Shown here in pieces: positions 23,887 to 34,224 of a DNA stretch of 64,000 bases. The notes under the pieces are model-generated. The model did not search any database and was not told the origin of the DNA. It was given only the letters and a program-made list of their open reading frames with translations. The position numbers and the translations under genes are program-made. Source of the stretch: Ephemerocybe angulata (Eukaryota; Basidiomycota; Agaricomycetes; Agaricales; Psathyrellaceae); the NCBI GenBank assembly GCA_013368325.1, contig JAACJK010000219.1, positions 806,001 to 870,000 of the forward strand. Reading direction: 5' to 3'. Positions within the stretch are counted from its first letter, which is position 1, and every line of letters starts with the position of its first letter.

Positions 23887-23897
23887 ATTAAGCGCCC
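23887..23897 (+). promoter_or_regulatory. ATTAAGCGCCC element, 0.96 kb upstream of BTB6
   Basis: It points toward BTB6, but the MITE at 23924-24274 lies between. Without that insertion the distance to the start would be about 600 bp. The rest of 24283-24853 shows nothing recognised. Confidence 0.45.
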
Positions 23898-23923
23898 AAG
23901 AGCTTCAACATGCAGGCCGCTCG

Positions 23924-24274
23924 AGGACCCCCGAATATCCCCTCAGAGGCCGGATACGGATTCCAAGTTTCATGTCCGGAAATTTCTCCAGATTCTCAAG
24001 ATTTTGTCCGGAAAAATCACCGGCCCAAGACCCAAAAAGCTCAAAAATCCCTACACACAATGAAAATATTCGATTTTTTCGCGATTTTCTGACATTATTT
24101 GTAAGAAAGTTGCTTTGATTTTTGGTCCAGGCCCTTCGGATGTCCGGAAATTTCCTCTGGCCTGAACCTCGAAACGGCAAAATTTTGTCCGGAAACGCCT
24201 CTGGCAAGGTCCAAAAATCTCAAAAATTTGTCCGGATTTGCATCCGGCCTCTAAGGGGCATATTCGGGGGTCCT
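23924..24274. mobile_element. Non-autonomous hAT-like element (MITE), 351 bp
   Basis: The ends are inverted repeats of about 33 bp. The left end starts AGGACCCCCGAATATCCCCT and the right end finishes AGGGGCATATTCGGGGGTCCT, with a GAGGCCGGAT / ATCCGGCCTC part further in. The element is flanked by a perfect 8-bp direct repeat, GCCGCTCG, at 23916-23923 and 24275-24282. Eight-base target duplications are typical of the hAT superfamily. The interior is AT-rich with several TCCGGAAA motifs and no coding capacity, so movement would need a transposase from elsewhere. The intact duplication suggests a fairly recent insertion. Confidence 0.85.
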
Positions 24275-24853
24275 GCCGCTCGCCATGCCCTTTTCTCACT
24301 CAGGGATCGAATACAGATGTGTACTGTCGGTTTTGAAGGCGTTTTAAAAAAGCTTTCTCTAGCTATTTAACCGGAATACTCGACCGACCTTGAGGTTCGC
24401 GCCGCGCTATCTCAGGCGCCTTCAACCGCAATCCTCAGGCTATTGCGTCTCGATGGAATCATAATCCCCATCAGTTTTGGTTCCAGTTGCATTGACCTAC
24501 TTTCAGTATATATCCATCACCCTAAGGCATATGCAGTGCTTTTCAAACACATCACACTTCACATACATGCCTGTCTTGTCATTATAATATCTCAACGTGG
24601 AGTGGGCCCGAGTATTCTCTACGTGCCATGCGTCGTGCTTATTCAAGTGTTGACTGGCTACGCGGGGGCCCCATTACCTCCTCTACTTTTTAATTCTAGT
24701 ATTAAGCGACAGACTCGTGTACGTGCGCTGCCGGTGGGGCCTCATTGTGGCCTCGTTGTGAGTCTGAACTTCGTGGGAACCAGTTCTCAACGCAACTTGC
24801 ACCGGAACTACGACCATTCTCTAGACTACCTCTACCACACAACTTTCGCTCAG

Positions 24854-26177
24854 ATGGAGTCCTCATTTAATGTGGTGCAAATGGGATCTCGCCTTGGTGC
24901 GTACCTCAATGACGAGGTTTACTGTTGGGGATTGGTATCCTTCCTGGTGCGTGCACGTCGATGGCGGTGGTGGTACCACCAGCAGACTTACGCATTATTA
25001 CCTTGGTTTCTATATCTGTAGGTTGACGGATACGTGTTCAACGTACCGGGGAACCCATTTTCTATGGGATCGGAATACTTCGCAACCAAGTATCTCCAGT
25101 CCAATGGTTCGGGACCTGTCGCACTCGAAGGTGTAACACCCTCCCAGTTTCGCACTTTTCTTAAACTCGTGTTTCCTATGTAGGTTCAGGCAATTCTTGT
25201 CCCAGATTCTATACTCATCGAAAGCATATAGCCACTCCACTTCAACCAAAATAGCCCTATCGAAGCCCGAATGGCTTGTCATCCTCACCCTCTCCACCCT
25301 CTGGCACTTCCTCGACCTGCGCAAACTCGCAATCGAGCACCTCGATCCCCAAATGGGCGATCCCATCGAGCTCATTGTCGTCGGCCGAGCTGAATGCGTT
25401 CCTCGGTGGGTGATGACTGGCTATGAAGCTCTCGTCTTCAAGCCTGGGCCTATAACCGAGGAGGAAAGCGACGGAATCGGAGACCGTACAGCCGTACGGC
25501 TATATATCATCAGGCATACGCTCAGAGATCCGGAGGGACTGTTGGGGATGGGCGCGAACATAAATGGTCTAATTCGCGAAAGGTTCAGAGAGGAGATGGA
25601 CGCATTGGAGAGAGGCGATAATGAGAGGAAGTCCCCGGCGACTATCCTACAAGAGAAAGTGGAGGCGGAGGAGGCGAAGCAACTGAGGGTGGAGGCTGCA
25701 CTGTTAAAAATGCTACTAGAAGAGGGAGAGAATGCGCGGCGAATGAAAGAAGAGGAGGAAAGATTGCGTCGTCTGAAGGAAGAAGAGGATAAGAAGAAGG
25801 AAATAGCAAAGTTGAAAGCAAAGGAAGAAGAAGAGAAAGAGCGAGCGAGACTGGAGGAAAGAAACGCCCGACTGCGAGAAGAGGAAAAGAAAGAAAGGTC
25901 GAGGTTAGAGGAAGAGAGAAAGGTAGCAGAGGAGAAAAGTGCGAGGCTGGAAAAAGAGAAGCAGGCGGCAGAAGAAGAGGAACGAAAGGCGAAGCTAGCA
26001 GAAGTATGGAAAGAGTTTTTGGATGAAAAGCAAAAGGAAAATCAGAAGTTACAAGGGGAGTTGGCTGAGCGAACCAGGATGAGGGATGCGAAGAAAAAGA
26101 TGGAGGAGGAGGCCGCTAGGCCAGTGTCGATGGCAGTGTGGGTAGTAGAGTCCTTACTCAAGGGTCGTCAGAGCTGA
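24854..26177 (+). CDS. BTB/POZ-like protein with long coiled-coil tail (BTB6)
   Basis: Predicted 398 residues. Exons are 24854-24946, 25022-25179 and 25232-26177. It opens MESSFNVVQMGSRLGAYLND; exon 2 begins VDGYVFNVPGNPFSMGSE. The BACK-like segment ALSKPEWLVILTLSTLWHF is followed by DPIELIVVGRAECVPRWV. The tail is a nearly uninterrupted Glu/Lys/Arg helix, longer than in its partner BTB5 by about 30 residues. Exon sizes 1 and 2 (93 and 158 nt) equal those of BTB5. It is the first gene of the right cassette. Confidence 0.84.
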
Positions 26178-26328
26178 ATTTTGGATGCGTCAAAGGTGTA
26201 CGGAGAAAACTTCCCATCCTGGTATACATTCTGTCCCTCAACTCAAAAAACAATAGCTGCAATTTATGCTTACTAACGGTACTAGACCCGTGCCGCCGTG
26301 TTGAAGGGCAGATCCGGCCTCGCGCTGG

Positions 26329-26339
26329 ATCAAGCGCCC
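26329..26339 (+). promoter_or_regulatory. ATCAAGCGCCC element (one mismatch) upstream of the F-box gene
   Basis: It lies 490 bp before the F-box start and points toward it, with C in place of the second T. Nothing else is recognised in 26178-26828. Confidence 0.4.
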
Positions 26340-26828
26340 GAGCCGCGTTAGTAGCAAGCACCATGACTTTGCGGCCAGCAGAGCAGTTATAATTATTGAG
26401 TTATGAGAGGGAAGGTGGGTGCCCTTGCAGGCGTATGCGACTTCCGTGTGTTTGGGCAGAATCTGGCATGCACAATCAATTAAGGGCATTTGCATTGCGA
26501 AGTGCCATGGACTTTAGAGCGGCGTACTCAACGAGCTGCGTAATTGGGAGCTCCTTGTCGACTCGTCGGTTTGCGTCAGATTAGCTGTCCGGCCTTCGGT
26601 GACCTTCTGGGTATTCGTCTCTATGGCAAGGTCTTATAGCCCTTCCACTTCGCATTTACACCTGCTTCCAGCCACCTCATTACCCATCATCTCGATGAAA
26701 AAGGGCCTCAGGTCCTCCAAATTCATCGCCTGGAACTTAAAAGGGCGACACCGCGCACGGACCCTTCATACTGAGTCCGCTCTAAACTCCGATTTTTAGC
26801 GCTCAGGCTGGCAACTAAAAGTTGAACC

Positions 26829-28424
26829 ATGCCTCAACCGGTCTTCCCCAGCATCGACGAACGATTCAGCCACCTCCTCAACGGAAACTATCCCCTCGAA
26901 CCCCACGAAGTTGCCTCAATTCAAGATGCAATCGAAACAGAGACCCTCGCTATCGCCAAACTCGAACTGGCCATAAGCAAACTCCAACAGGAGGTCACTG
27001 AACACGAGTCGAAGCGCGAGGCCTACGAATCATTTTTATCCCCCCTACGCCGTGGCCTCCTACCCCAAGAAATACTAGGGGAACTATTCAGCTTCGCACT
27101 GGGACTGCCAGGAAAACTCACCAGCAATTCCAACGAGTTGAAGCGATTGTGCCTTGTCTGCAAATCATGGCGCTATGCTGCACTCGCTCGCCCTGCTCTT
27201 TGGGCAAGGGTCAGCCTGCACGCTCGTACCGAGCATCCGCCAGATATGGAGAAAGTACGAGGGTGGATGCAGCGCTCGGGCACGGTCCCAAACACACTTG
27301 CAATCAGAGTTTCTGGGGACCACTGCACCGACGATTCAAGAGGAAGATCTTGCCCTCTAGCGTTCCGAGGACTTGCGGCTTTTCTTGCAGATGGCCCAGC
27401 TCTGGATGAATTGTCGCTCAAAGGCCAAAGCGACAAGTGCCTGGAACAACTCATTGATCTCGTCAAACACGATCAGCTCAACACGAACATACCCGTTCAA
27501 CCCTGGGGCACAATCAGATCCTTGACTCTGGGGATGGTCAAATTTCAGAGCTCGGAAACCCAGTCATCATGGCACATTCTCGATGACCTACCCCCCCTCA
27601 CTTCCCTTTCCCTTACATTTCCAAACCTCCTTTGGCATTCAACTGAACTCCTCCCTAACCGTCCTCTCCCCTTCGCCAACCTGGCAAGTCTCACTCTTCG
27701 ATGTGACTGGCCCGCGGTGTGGATACTTAGGAACTTGGAGAACTGCAATAACTTAGAAGATCTGGTGCTCGATTCTCACCAGGTTTTCCGTGGAGATGAG
27801 GACACTTTTCACGCCCAAGCCCAGCCCACCCTGCTCCCTAAATTACGAACCCTCCACTTTCGGCACATGCTCTCCTTCAGTTGCGATACCCATATTTTGC
27901 AAAGGCTCAGGATGCCTTCCCTCAAAAGGATTGATGTAGGATTCAATGCGGCCGAAAGCGAAATAGGCAGCTTCCCTGAGGACGATTCAAGCAGGCAAAA
28001 TCTGTATGAAGACATCAAGGCGATGACCCAGGGCGTCAACTGCGTCAGCTCCCTACAGACCCTTCGATTAGGCGAAGAATTTGGGATTTCATCCACCGGG
28101 TTGCTCCGTATTCTAAAGTTACTCCCCTCTTTAGTAAACCTGATCTTCGACAACGTCGCGACGAATCCGGACCTGTTCGAACGGGCAGGGTGCACTAAAA
28201 GCCTACTTCCCCGCCTCAGAACACTCGAAATCAACGATGGATATGGCGATTTCGACCCCGACGACGTCTGTGCCTATTTGATAAAGAGGAAGGATTCCGC
28301 CACGGAGGAGGCACCTGATTATTTTGAAGAATTCATCATGACTACGGCATTTGACGATCCCCATAACGCAGACGAATCAGCGGAGAAGTTAAGGAGGAGA
28401 GGAGTTCGCGTTGATATCTTCTAG
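26829..28424 (+). CDS. F-box protein with leucine-rich C-terminal region
   Basis: A single-exon gene of 531 codons. A helical N-terminus (residues 24-70, ETLAIAKLELAISKLQQEV) leads into an F-box-like motif at about 75-126: LLPQEILGELFSFAL then LCLVCKSWRYAALARPALW. This is the usual layout of the large Agaricomycete F-box family. The rest has irregular leucine-rich repeats, as in substrate-recognition parts of SCF ubiquitin ligases. By family knowledge it would bind Skp1; its substrate is unknown. It is inserted between BTB6 and hsp20 B, and the matching left cassette has no such gene. Confidence 0.85.
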   Translation: MPQPVFPSIDERFSHLLNGNYPLEPHEVASIQDAIETETLAIAKLELAISKLQQEVTEHESKREAYESFLSPLRRGLLPQEILGELFSFALGLPGKLTSNSNELKRLCLVCKSWRYAALARPALWARVSLHARTEHPPDMEKVRGWMQRSGTVPNTLAIRVSGDHCTDDSRGRSCPLAFRGLAAFLADGPALDELSLKGQSDKCLEQLIDLVKHDQLNTNIPVQPWGTIRSLTLGMVKFQSSETQSSWHILDDLPPLTSLSLTFPNLLWHSTELLPNRPLPFANLASLTLRCDWPAVWILRNLENCNNLEDLVLDSHQVFRGDEDTFHAQAQPTLLPKLRTLHFRHMLSFSCDTHILQRLRMPSLKRIDVGFNAAESEIGSFPEDDSSRQNLYEDIKAMTQGVNCVSSLQTLRLGEEFGISSTGLLRILKLLPSLVNLIFDNVATNPDLFERAGCTKSLLPRLRTLEINDGYGDFDPDDVCAYLIKRKDSATEEAPDYFEEFIMTTAFDDPHNADESAEKLRRRGVRVDIF

Positions 28425-28564
28425 ATATCACATTGTTTCTGTTTACTTTCGAACATGTTTTGGAATATCCAATATATGTTATGTCCACGAGCAATTTTCG
28501 GGGGAGTTGCGCAGCTTAATTGAGGATTCAAGGGCCCGGCCCTTCCTGCAAGGTAGTGGCACTG

Positions 28565-28595
28565 CTGGAGTGGTGGGCCGTGGCCACCACTCCAG
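28565..28595. repeat. Perfect inverted repeat (hairpin), 12-bp stem
   Basis: CTGGAGTGGTGG pairs with CCACCACTCCAG across a 7-base loop, 140 bp after the F-box stop. It could form a strong RNA hairpin in a 3' untranslated region. The rest of 28425-29140 has no gene. Confidence 0.7.
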
Positions 28596-29146
28596 CGAGG
28601 AGAACATAGTTGCGCGGGTTTGGCAGCGTCCTGGGTGGCTTAGTCAGCGTAGATGCGTAGATGGCGCTCTCATTTGTACGACAGTCTTCATTCGTTCCAT
28701 CATCATCATCTCATTGCATTCATCGTTGTGTTCAGACTCTCTCTGTCTTCTCGCGGGTTCTTTCCCTGTTTAGCCGGGTCCACTGCTAGGATGGACAATT
28801 GTAAAGGAAGATGGTCTAAGCTCCAGGATCCCTGAAGACGCTTTATTGGCCTACTGACCTCATCTGGGCAACCCGAAAGGCTATATATAAAGATACAATG
28901 CCCTAGCTGTCCTGCTAGTCGTCCGATGTTTATTGACCATAATGCTCTTGCCACCTTGCCATTGGGATGCGGATTTCTATGTATGAATAAGACCGGAATA
29001 CTTACATCGTCTTCAGAACCCAGCTGTGGTGTGCCTGGCACTGGAACATCATCGAACTCGTGGGGAAAGGTCCAGAATCGCGGGGAAGCGCCTGCATCTA
29101 CACCAACCGAAATTAGCGCTGGCCCCTGACAGAAAAGGAAATCATC

Positions 29147-29159
29147 GAAATTTCCGGAA
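29147..29159 (+). promoter_or_regulatory. Heat-shock element of hsp20 B, plus TATA box
   Basis: GAAATTTCCGGAA is a perfect three-unit HSE, 224-236 bp before the start. TATAAAA is at 29277-29283, and a further GAACTTTC half-site pair is near 29248. Confidence 0.75.
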
Positions 29160-29382
29160 GCGTGGCGATGCGCTCTCGGCCATTCCTCAACTCGACCATC
29201 ACCCTGCCAGGGTTCCCATAACGTTCAGGCCTAACTCGACTTTACTCGAACTTTCTTCAATGCCTTGACCTCTGGGTATAAAACCCTGGGGCCTCCGCTC
29301 CTCCCCTCCCCAGCAAATCACAAGCACTACGACATCCACAGCGAACCAACACTCGACTTCTCAACTCTCTATCACCTTCGAA

Positions 29383-29985
29383 ATGTCCAACGTCTTCTTC
29401 TACGAGCCTTTCTACGACATGGACCGCTTCCTCGACGAAGCTTTCGGTAGCGGCCGCCGCCCCCTTCCCGGGAACAACGGCAGCCAACTCCAGCGCCGCG
29501 GGGCCTCCGACTCTGGCGACGGCGCCATTCGCAACTTAAAGCCCAGGTACGCTGAATCCCTCCCTCATACGACTGTCACAAGGGTCTGACGAATGTGTGT
29601 GCAGGATGGATCTCCACGAAGACAACGAAAAGAACGTTGTGACCGCCACCTTCGAGTTCCCTGGCTTGAAGAAGGAAGATATCAACATCGACATGCATAA
29701 TGGCCGCTTGACTGTCTCCGCGGAGAGTAAAGTGTCGTCTGAGCATGAGGAAGGCGGATACGCTGTGCGCGAGAGGAGGTTTGGGAAGTTCTCCAGGACT
29801 CTGCAGCTTCCTCAGGGATTGAAGGTGAGTTCTCGGGAAGCTTTAGACGATAGGTTGAGAGCCAACTTACTTACTGGGACGCGTAGGAGGAAGAAATCAA
29901 GGCATCGATGGAGAACGGTGTTTTGACTGTTACTTTCCCCAAGTCGGCGCCTGAGCTCGCACCCAAGAAGATCTCCATCTCGTAA
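29383..29985 (+). CDS. Small heat-shock protein Hsp20, copy B
   Basis: A 160-residue alpha-crystallin-domain chaperone. Exons are 29383-29546, 29605-29824 and 29887-29985. The core reads TATFEFPGLKKEDINIDM and the last exon EEEIKASMENGVLTVTFPK, ending KKISIS with the IXI motif. It is nearly identical to copy C on the minus strand. Downstream DNA to about 30250 is alignable with the flanks of copies A and C, so the duplicated unit includes the 3' flank and the promoter of the following BTB gene. Confidence 0.93.
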
Positions 29986-30215
29986 CCGACTTCGCAACCA
30001 TACCCATATGCATACCATTTCGCCGGCTTTCCGGTCCTCTTTTCGTCTTTCTTGCTATTCGGACTGTCAAAATCTTTCTATACCTCAGGATTTCGTGTCT
30101 CCTCACTGTAACATACTACATACCATGGACTTCCCTTTTTCTCTGTCTCCCGATTGATCATACACCTACCTTGAAATAACACTTTTTTCGCTTTAAACAA
30201 AGGTTTGGGTTGTCG

Positions 30216-30226
30216 ATTAAGCGCCC
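30216..30226 (+). promoter_or_regulatory. ATTAAGCGCCC element upstream of BTB7
   Basis: It lies 227 bp before the BTB7 start and points toward it. The position corresponds to 10437-10447 before BTB4. Nothing else is recognised in 29986-30452. Confidence 0.55.
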
Positions 30227-30452
30227 GTCGTTCAGATATCGCCAAACATCATATATGGGCCCAGAAACTCCATGCGGACTCCTGATAAGTTGTCGCACGA
30301 GCTCAACCTCGTGCTGTGGGTGCCCCCTTGGGTGTCTTCTTAAAGCGTGATTCGAGCCCACTGAGGGCCCACAATCCTCTTTCACCCTCGTACCACCATC
30401 CCCACCGCCCACACAACACACACCCGCCCTTTGCCCATACACCCCAACGAAA

Positions 30453-31801
30453 ATGAGCGCTGGCACTACCGAGCCCCTATACGAAACGCATGAGATCTCC
30501 TGGGGTCCAGGCACAGTTGTCAAGTTCCTGGTGAGCCGAGCTGTAAAACGATACACAATCCTTGATATACATTTTGCGACTGAAGGTGGAGCAAAGAGTG
30601 TTCAAAGTGTCGCGACACCACTTTGTGGTCGGATCGGAGTACTTCGCCAAGCTCCATGGTCTCCGCGAGGATGACGACGACGACATAATTCAGCTTGAGG
30701 ATGTCACCGTCGACCAGTTCCGAGTGCTCTTGAAGATCTTGTTTCCTGTGTACGTGAATTTTGTCCTTCTACACACCCATACCCACCTCATACAGCATCG
30801 ACTACTCCAACCCAACCGTCATCAACATCACCACAGAAGAGTGGCTCCTCATCTTCCGCCTCTCATCTCAGTGGAGGTTCAACGGAATCCGCATGCTGGC
30901 GATGCAGCACCTCCTCAAAGAGCTCAGCGCCCTCTCGCTCGTTAAACTCGGGCGCGCCGAGAACGTACCTGAGTTCCTTCTCTCCGGTTACAGAACTTTC
31001 GTCGAGCGAAGGGGCGAAGTCACAACTGCCCTGGGAGACATTACCGACGAAGAGGGACAGGAGCTTGGGGCTGTAACGCTAAATATTCTTTGGCGTATCA
31101 GGTATCATGCGGACGGGCTTGAGAATGAACTTGGCGGGGTTGAGGAGTTTGTTGAAGGAGAGCTTAGAGAGAAGTTTGCGGCTGAGATATCGATTTTGGA
31201 GGCTGGTGCGAGTGTGGCTAGAGGGCTTGAGGACGTCGAACTGGAAGAAAGGTTGGCGAGACGCGCGGAAGAAAAGAAAAGGAGGTTACGCCAAAAGGAG
31301 GAAGATGAAGACAGGCTTGCATTCGAGAGTCAAGCGGCGGCATGGGATGGAGGAGTCTACTCGGGAACTGTCGACGCTCCTGAGGTAGAAGACCTTAAGG
31401 CGGAGATTCAGGTGCTCAGGCAGGAGCTGGAGGCGTGTACCCGGCAGTTGGAGAGGGCGGAGGAGCACAATGCTGTCAGCTGTAGCTTCGGCAGTCACTG
31501 TATTTCGGTGCGAGCAAGGAAGAGGGACTTGGAAGATCAAAGGAGAGCGGAGGAAGCGCGCCTAGAGTTGGAGATGGCTGAGAAGCTGGCAGAAGAGGAG
31601 CGTGCGGCACGCCAGCTTGAAGCGGAGGAGAAGGAAGTGGACAAACGTCGACTGGAGGCTATTGTGGAGGAGGAGAGGCAAAAGGAAGAAGCCAAGAAGA
31701 TTCTGGAGGAGTTGGAGGAGTTGAGGGCCTGGAAGAGGGCGCGAATGCTGGAAGAGACTACGATCGACGAGATTTTGCAGGATGCAGACGACGAGGATTA
31801 G
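30453..31801 (+). CDS. BTB/POZ-like protein with coiled-coil tail (BTB7)
   Basis: Predicted 415 residues. Exons are 30453-30530, 30586-30749 and 30796-31801. Exon 1 (26 codons) ends GPGTVVKFL. Exon 2 begins VEQRVFKVSRHHFVVGSE and holds an acidic run EDDDDDI. The BACK-like part reads EEWLLIFRLSSQWRF, and the tail has LRQELEACTRQLERAEEHN and ends EILQDADDED. It is collinear with BTB4. One codon longer in exon 2 and about ten residues longer in the tail, it shows no damage. Confidence 0.84.
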
Positions 31802-31963
31802 CCTTCGATGAGTGCGCTTTCGGTTGTGTATTCAAATTAGATATGTCTGTTGAAAGATTTTATTGTTGCCAAGAGCCTGCTTTATCTCACTTGAAGTTGA
31901 ATTCGCTGGTGTTGGTGGTTAAAGAAAGAAAGGCACGGCTCGGAGGCGATTGCGGTGACCGTG

Positions 31964-31992
31964 CCGATGGCATCAACAGCGAGCACGCCGCG
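31964..31992. repeat. 29-bp non-coding block shared with 8604-8632 (inverted)
   Basis: Right-hand copy of the block downstream of BTB4. Weaker similarity continues on both sides. The rest of 31802-32317 has no recognised gene. Confidence 0.8.
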
Positions 31993-32317
31993 GCATACAG
32001 CGATCAAACAGTGAGCGCACCTTTTTCTTTTTTTCTTCCATCGACCTCCATGTGCCACAAGACTTTTGCGCGGAGAGAGACAAGCATGCGAGTGGCCGGG
32101 ATGTACAACGGTCCCTGAGTCTGAACCCGAGGTCTTTCACTCCCTTTGATCATGCCCTTCTATCCGCCCGCGCACGACGTCCCAGCGGGTCCACGCTTTG
32201 GACGTGCATTTGGAGCTCTGTATCTTGAACGCTGGGCCATCTTTACTTCTCCAGGTATGTGCCGTACATCCCCCCTGTCGGGTGTGAGCTCGTTGACACC
32301 CTTGTTCTGCAGGAGTC

Positions 32318-32400
32318 TTAAGCGCCCAAGGAGCACCCTTTTCGAATGGTGCTGTTGTGGGTGTCACCCACCCTGATATAGGCAAAGTCACCGCCTCGTT
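32318..32400 (+). promoter_or_regulatory. BTB8 promoter block with TTAAGCGCCC element
   Basis: TTAAGCGCCC at 32318-32327 lies 191 bp before the BTB8 start. TTGTGGGTGTCACCCACCC and GATATAGGCAAAG follow, as upstream of BTB3. The TGGGTG...CACCCA part is itself an inverted repeat. Confidence 0.55.
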
Positions 32401-32517
32401 GTCAGAAGCATACTCACGAGGTCGAGAGGCTCCGCCTGGAGAACTCTGGGATTGTGGAAGATAAAGTTGCTCCCAGCCTTCTTGACACCCTCGACGAAGT
32501 CCAGTAACTGCTGAATC

Positions 32518-33991
32518 ATGGACAACGCTCAGGAAGTCGCCCTTGTGCCAGAACGCATGACTTCGGTCACAGAACCTGCTGTTGAGAAGGACAATGTGTA
32601 CTACTGGTCGGACAACGTTCGGTTCTTGGTGAGCCCGTTCTGTAAAGTTCTAGCTCGATGGTTCGACTAACATATCGCTTAGGTTCAAGGAGTGTTGTTT
32701 CGGGTGTCGAGGCACCAATTCATCATAGGATCCAAGTACTTCTCAGAGAAGTATGATCTCGGAGGGGGAGACGATGAAGGGACGACTGACATCGTGCAAC
32801 TGGACGACCTCACGGCTGCTGAGTTTCGCGTATTTTTGAGGATCGTATTCCCAAGGTACGCTCAACAACTCCTCTTCCAGATTCGATGTAGACTAATGTT
32901 TGCCCAGCCACACAACCTCGACTACCACTAGCTTCACGAAAGCCGAATGGCTCACGATCCTCGATCTCTCTGTCCGATGGCACTTCCACGACTTCCGCAA
33001 GCTCGCGATCGAGCATCTCGATGGTACCCTGACAGACATCGAACTCATCAAAGTCGGAAGGGCTGCATATGTACCCCGATGGGTGCTCTCTGGATACCAG
33101 AACCTTGTCGAGCGGGAAGGCATCATCACGATAGAAGAGGCCGACGATATCGGAAACAGAACGGTGAACACCCTCTGGATCGTTCGGTACCTCATGGATC
33201 GCAAGGCCCTCGACGGTGCAATCGAGAACGAGCTCGCGTGGAGGTTTTCGGATGAAATCTCGATGTTGGAAGCTGAAGAGGTACAACGCCGTACCATTGC
33301 TGAAATCGACCTCGAAGCGAAATGGGTTGAGGAGGAACGGCGTGTGGAAGAAGAGCGGCGAGTCAAAGCGGTGGCTGAACAGGCTGAACGAGAGAGGATG
33401 GAGGAGGAGCGGGCTCGTAGGGAGGAAGAGCTGGAAGCAGCGCGCTTATTAGAAGAGGAGAGTGGTCGTGGTCGTTCCGTATTGATAACACATCCGGGGA
33501 CTGACAGTGCGAATGGGCAAGAGCTCTCATTGGTGCAGCATCCTACACCGGAGGTGGACACCCCAGAAGCCTTGCCAGTTGAAGGGGTTGAGCAAGCGGG
33601 GGACGCGGGTGCTGACAAGCAGAGTACACTCGATGATGTCTTCGTCTCTCTGGCAGGAGAAGACGATATGGACGACGAGCTTAAAGGATCAGCGAAGCTT
33701 ACGAAGAAGGCTCTTAAGGCGGCGAAGAAGAAGAGGGCGGCTGCTGAGGCCAAGGAGGCAAAGATGCAGGAGGAGCTTCGACAGGCTGAGGAAGCGAAGC
33801 GCGAGGCGGAGCGTAAGACGGAGAAGGAGCGCAAGGATGAAGAGGGACGTCAAGCAGCCCAAGCAAAAGCGGCTGCTGAAAGGGCCAGAGCCGAGGAAGA
33901 AAATGCGCTTAATTCTGTCCTTGAATTCTGGGGGGTTTTTCCAAGGACAGACTCTTTGTCAATCTCTGAACGTGCACATTCGTGTCGATAA
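32518..33991 (+). CDS. BTB/POZ-like protein with coiled-coil tail (BTB8)
   Basis: Predicted 455 residues. Exons are 32518-32628, 32683-32855 and 32908-33991, with sizes 1 and 2 identical to BTB3. Exon 1 ends DNVYYWSDNVRFL; exon 2 begins VQGVLFRVSRHQFIIGSK. The tail carries the KLTKKALKAAKKKRAAAEAK helix shared with BTB2. After RARAEEE it leaves the BTB2 sequence abruptly and ends with about 29 unrelated residues encoded over an inverted repeat (33913-33950). The end therefore looks rearranged or read into former non-coding DNA; a missed splice is the alternative. Confidence 0.83.
33913..33950. repeat. Inverted repeat in the BTB8 3' end
   Basis: TCTGTCCTTG (33913-33922) and CAAGGACAGA (33941-33950) are perfect inverted copies 18 bases apart, just after the point where BTB8 loses similarity to BTB2. 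Confidence 0.65.
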
Positions 33992-34214
33992 GCAGGGGAG
34001 ACAGCCAAATAATAACAATTTCCTCGGTCAGAATCAACCTTGCAACCCTGACCCGCTACATATTATGGTCCAGAATACTGGCTCACATTATAGATTATCT
34101 ACAGGCAACGCCGATCCGCACCCAAATTTACCCTCCTTTCTTCCTTATTCACAGCAAACCCCGCATCACTGGCCTGGAACAGCGCAAACATGTCTGACGT
34201 GGTGCAATAACCTT

Positions 34215-34224
34215 GGGCGCTTAA
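34215..34224 (-). promoter_or_regulatory. TTAAGCGCCC element without an assigned gene
   Basis: The minus strand reads TTTAAGCGCCC, 224 bp downstream of BTB8. No minus-strand gene starts within range, so it may mark a lost gene or be chance. Nothing else is recognised in 33992-34500. Confidence 0.3.
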
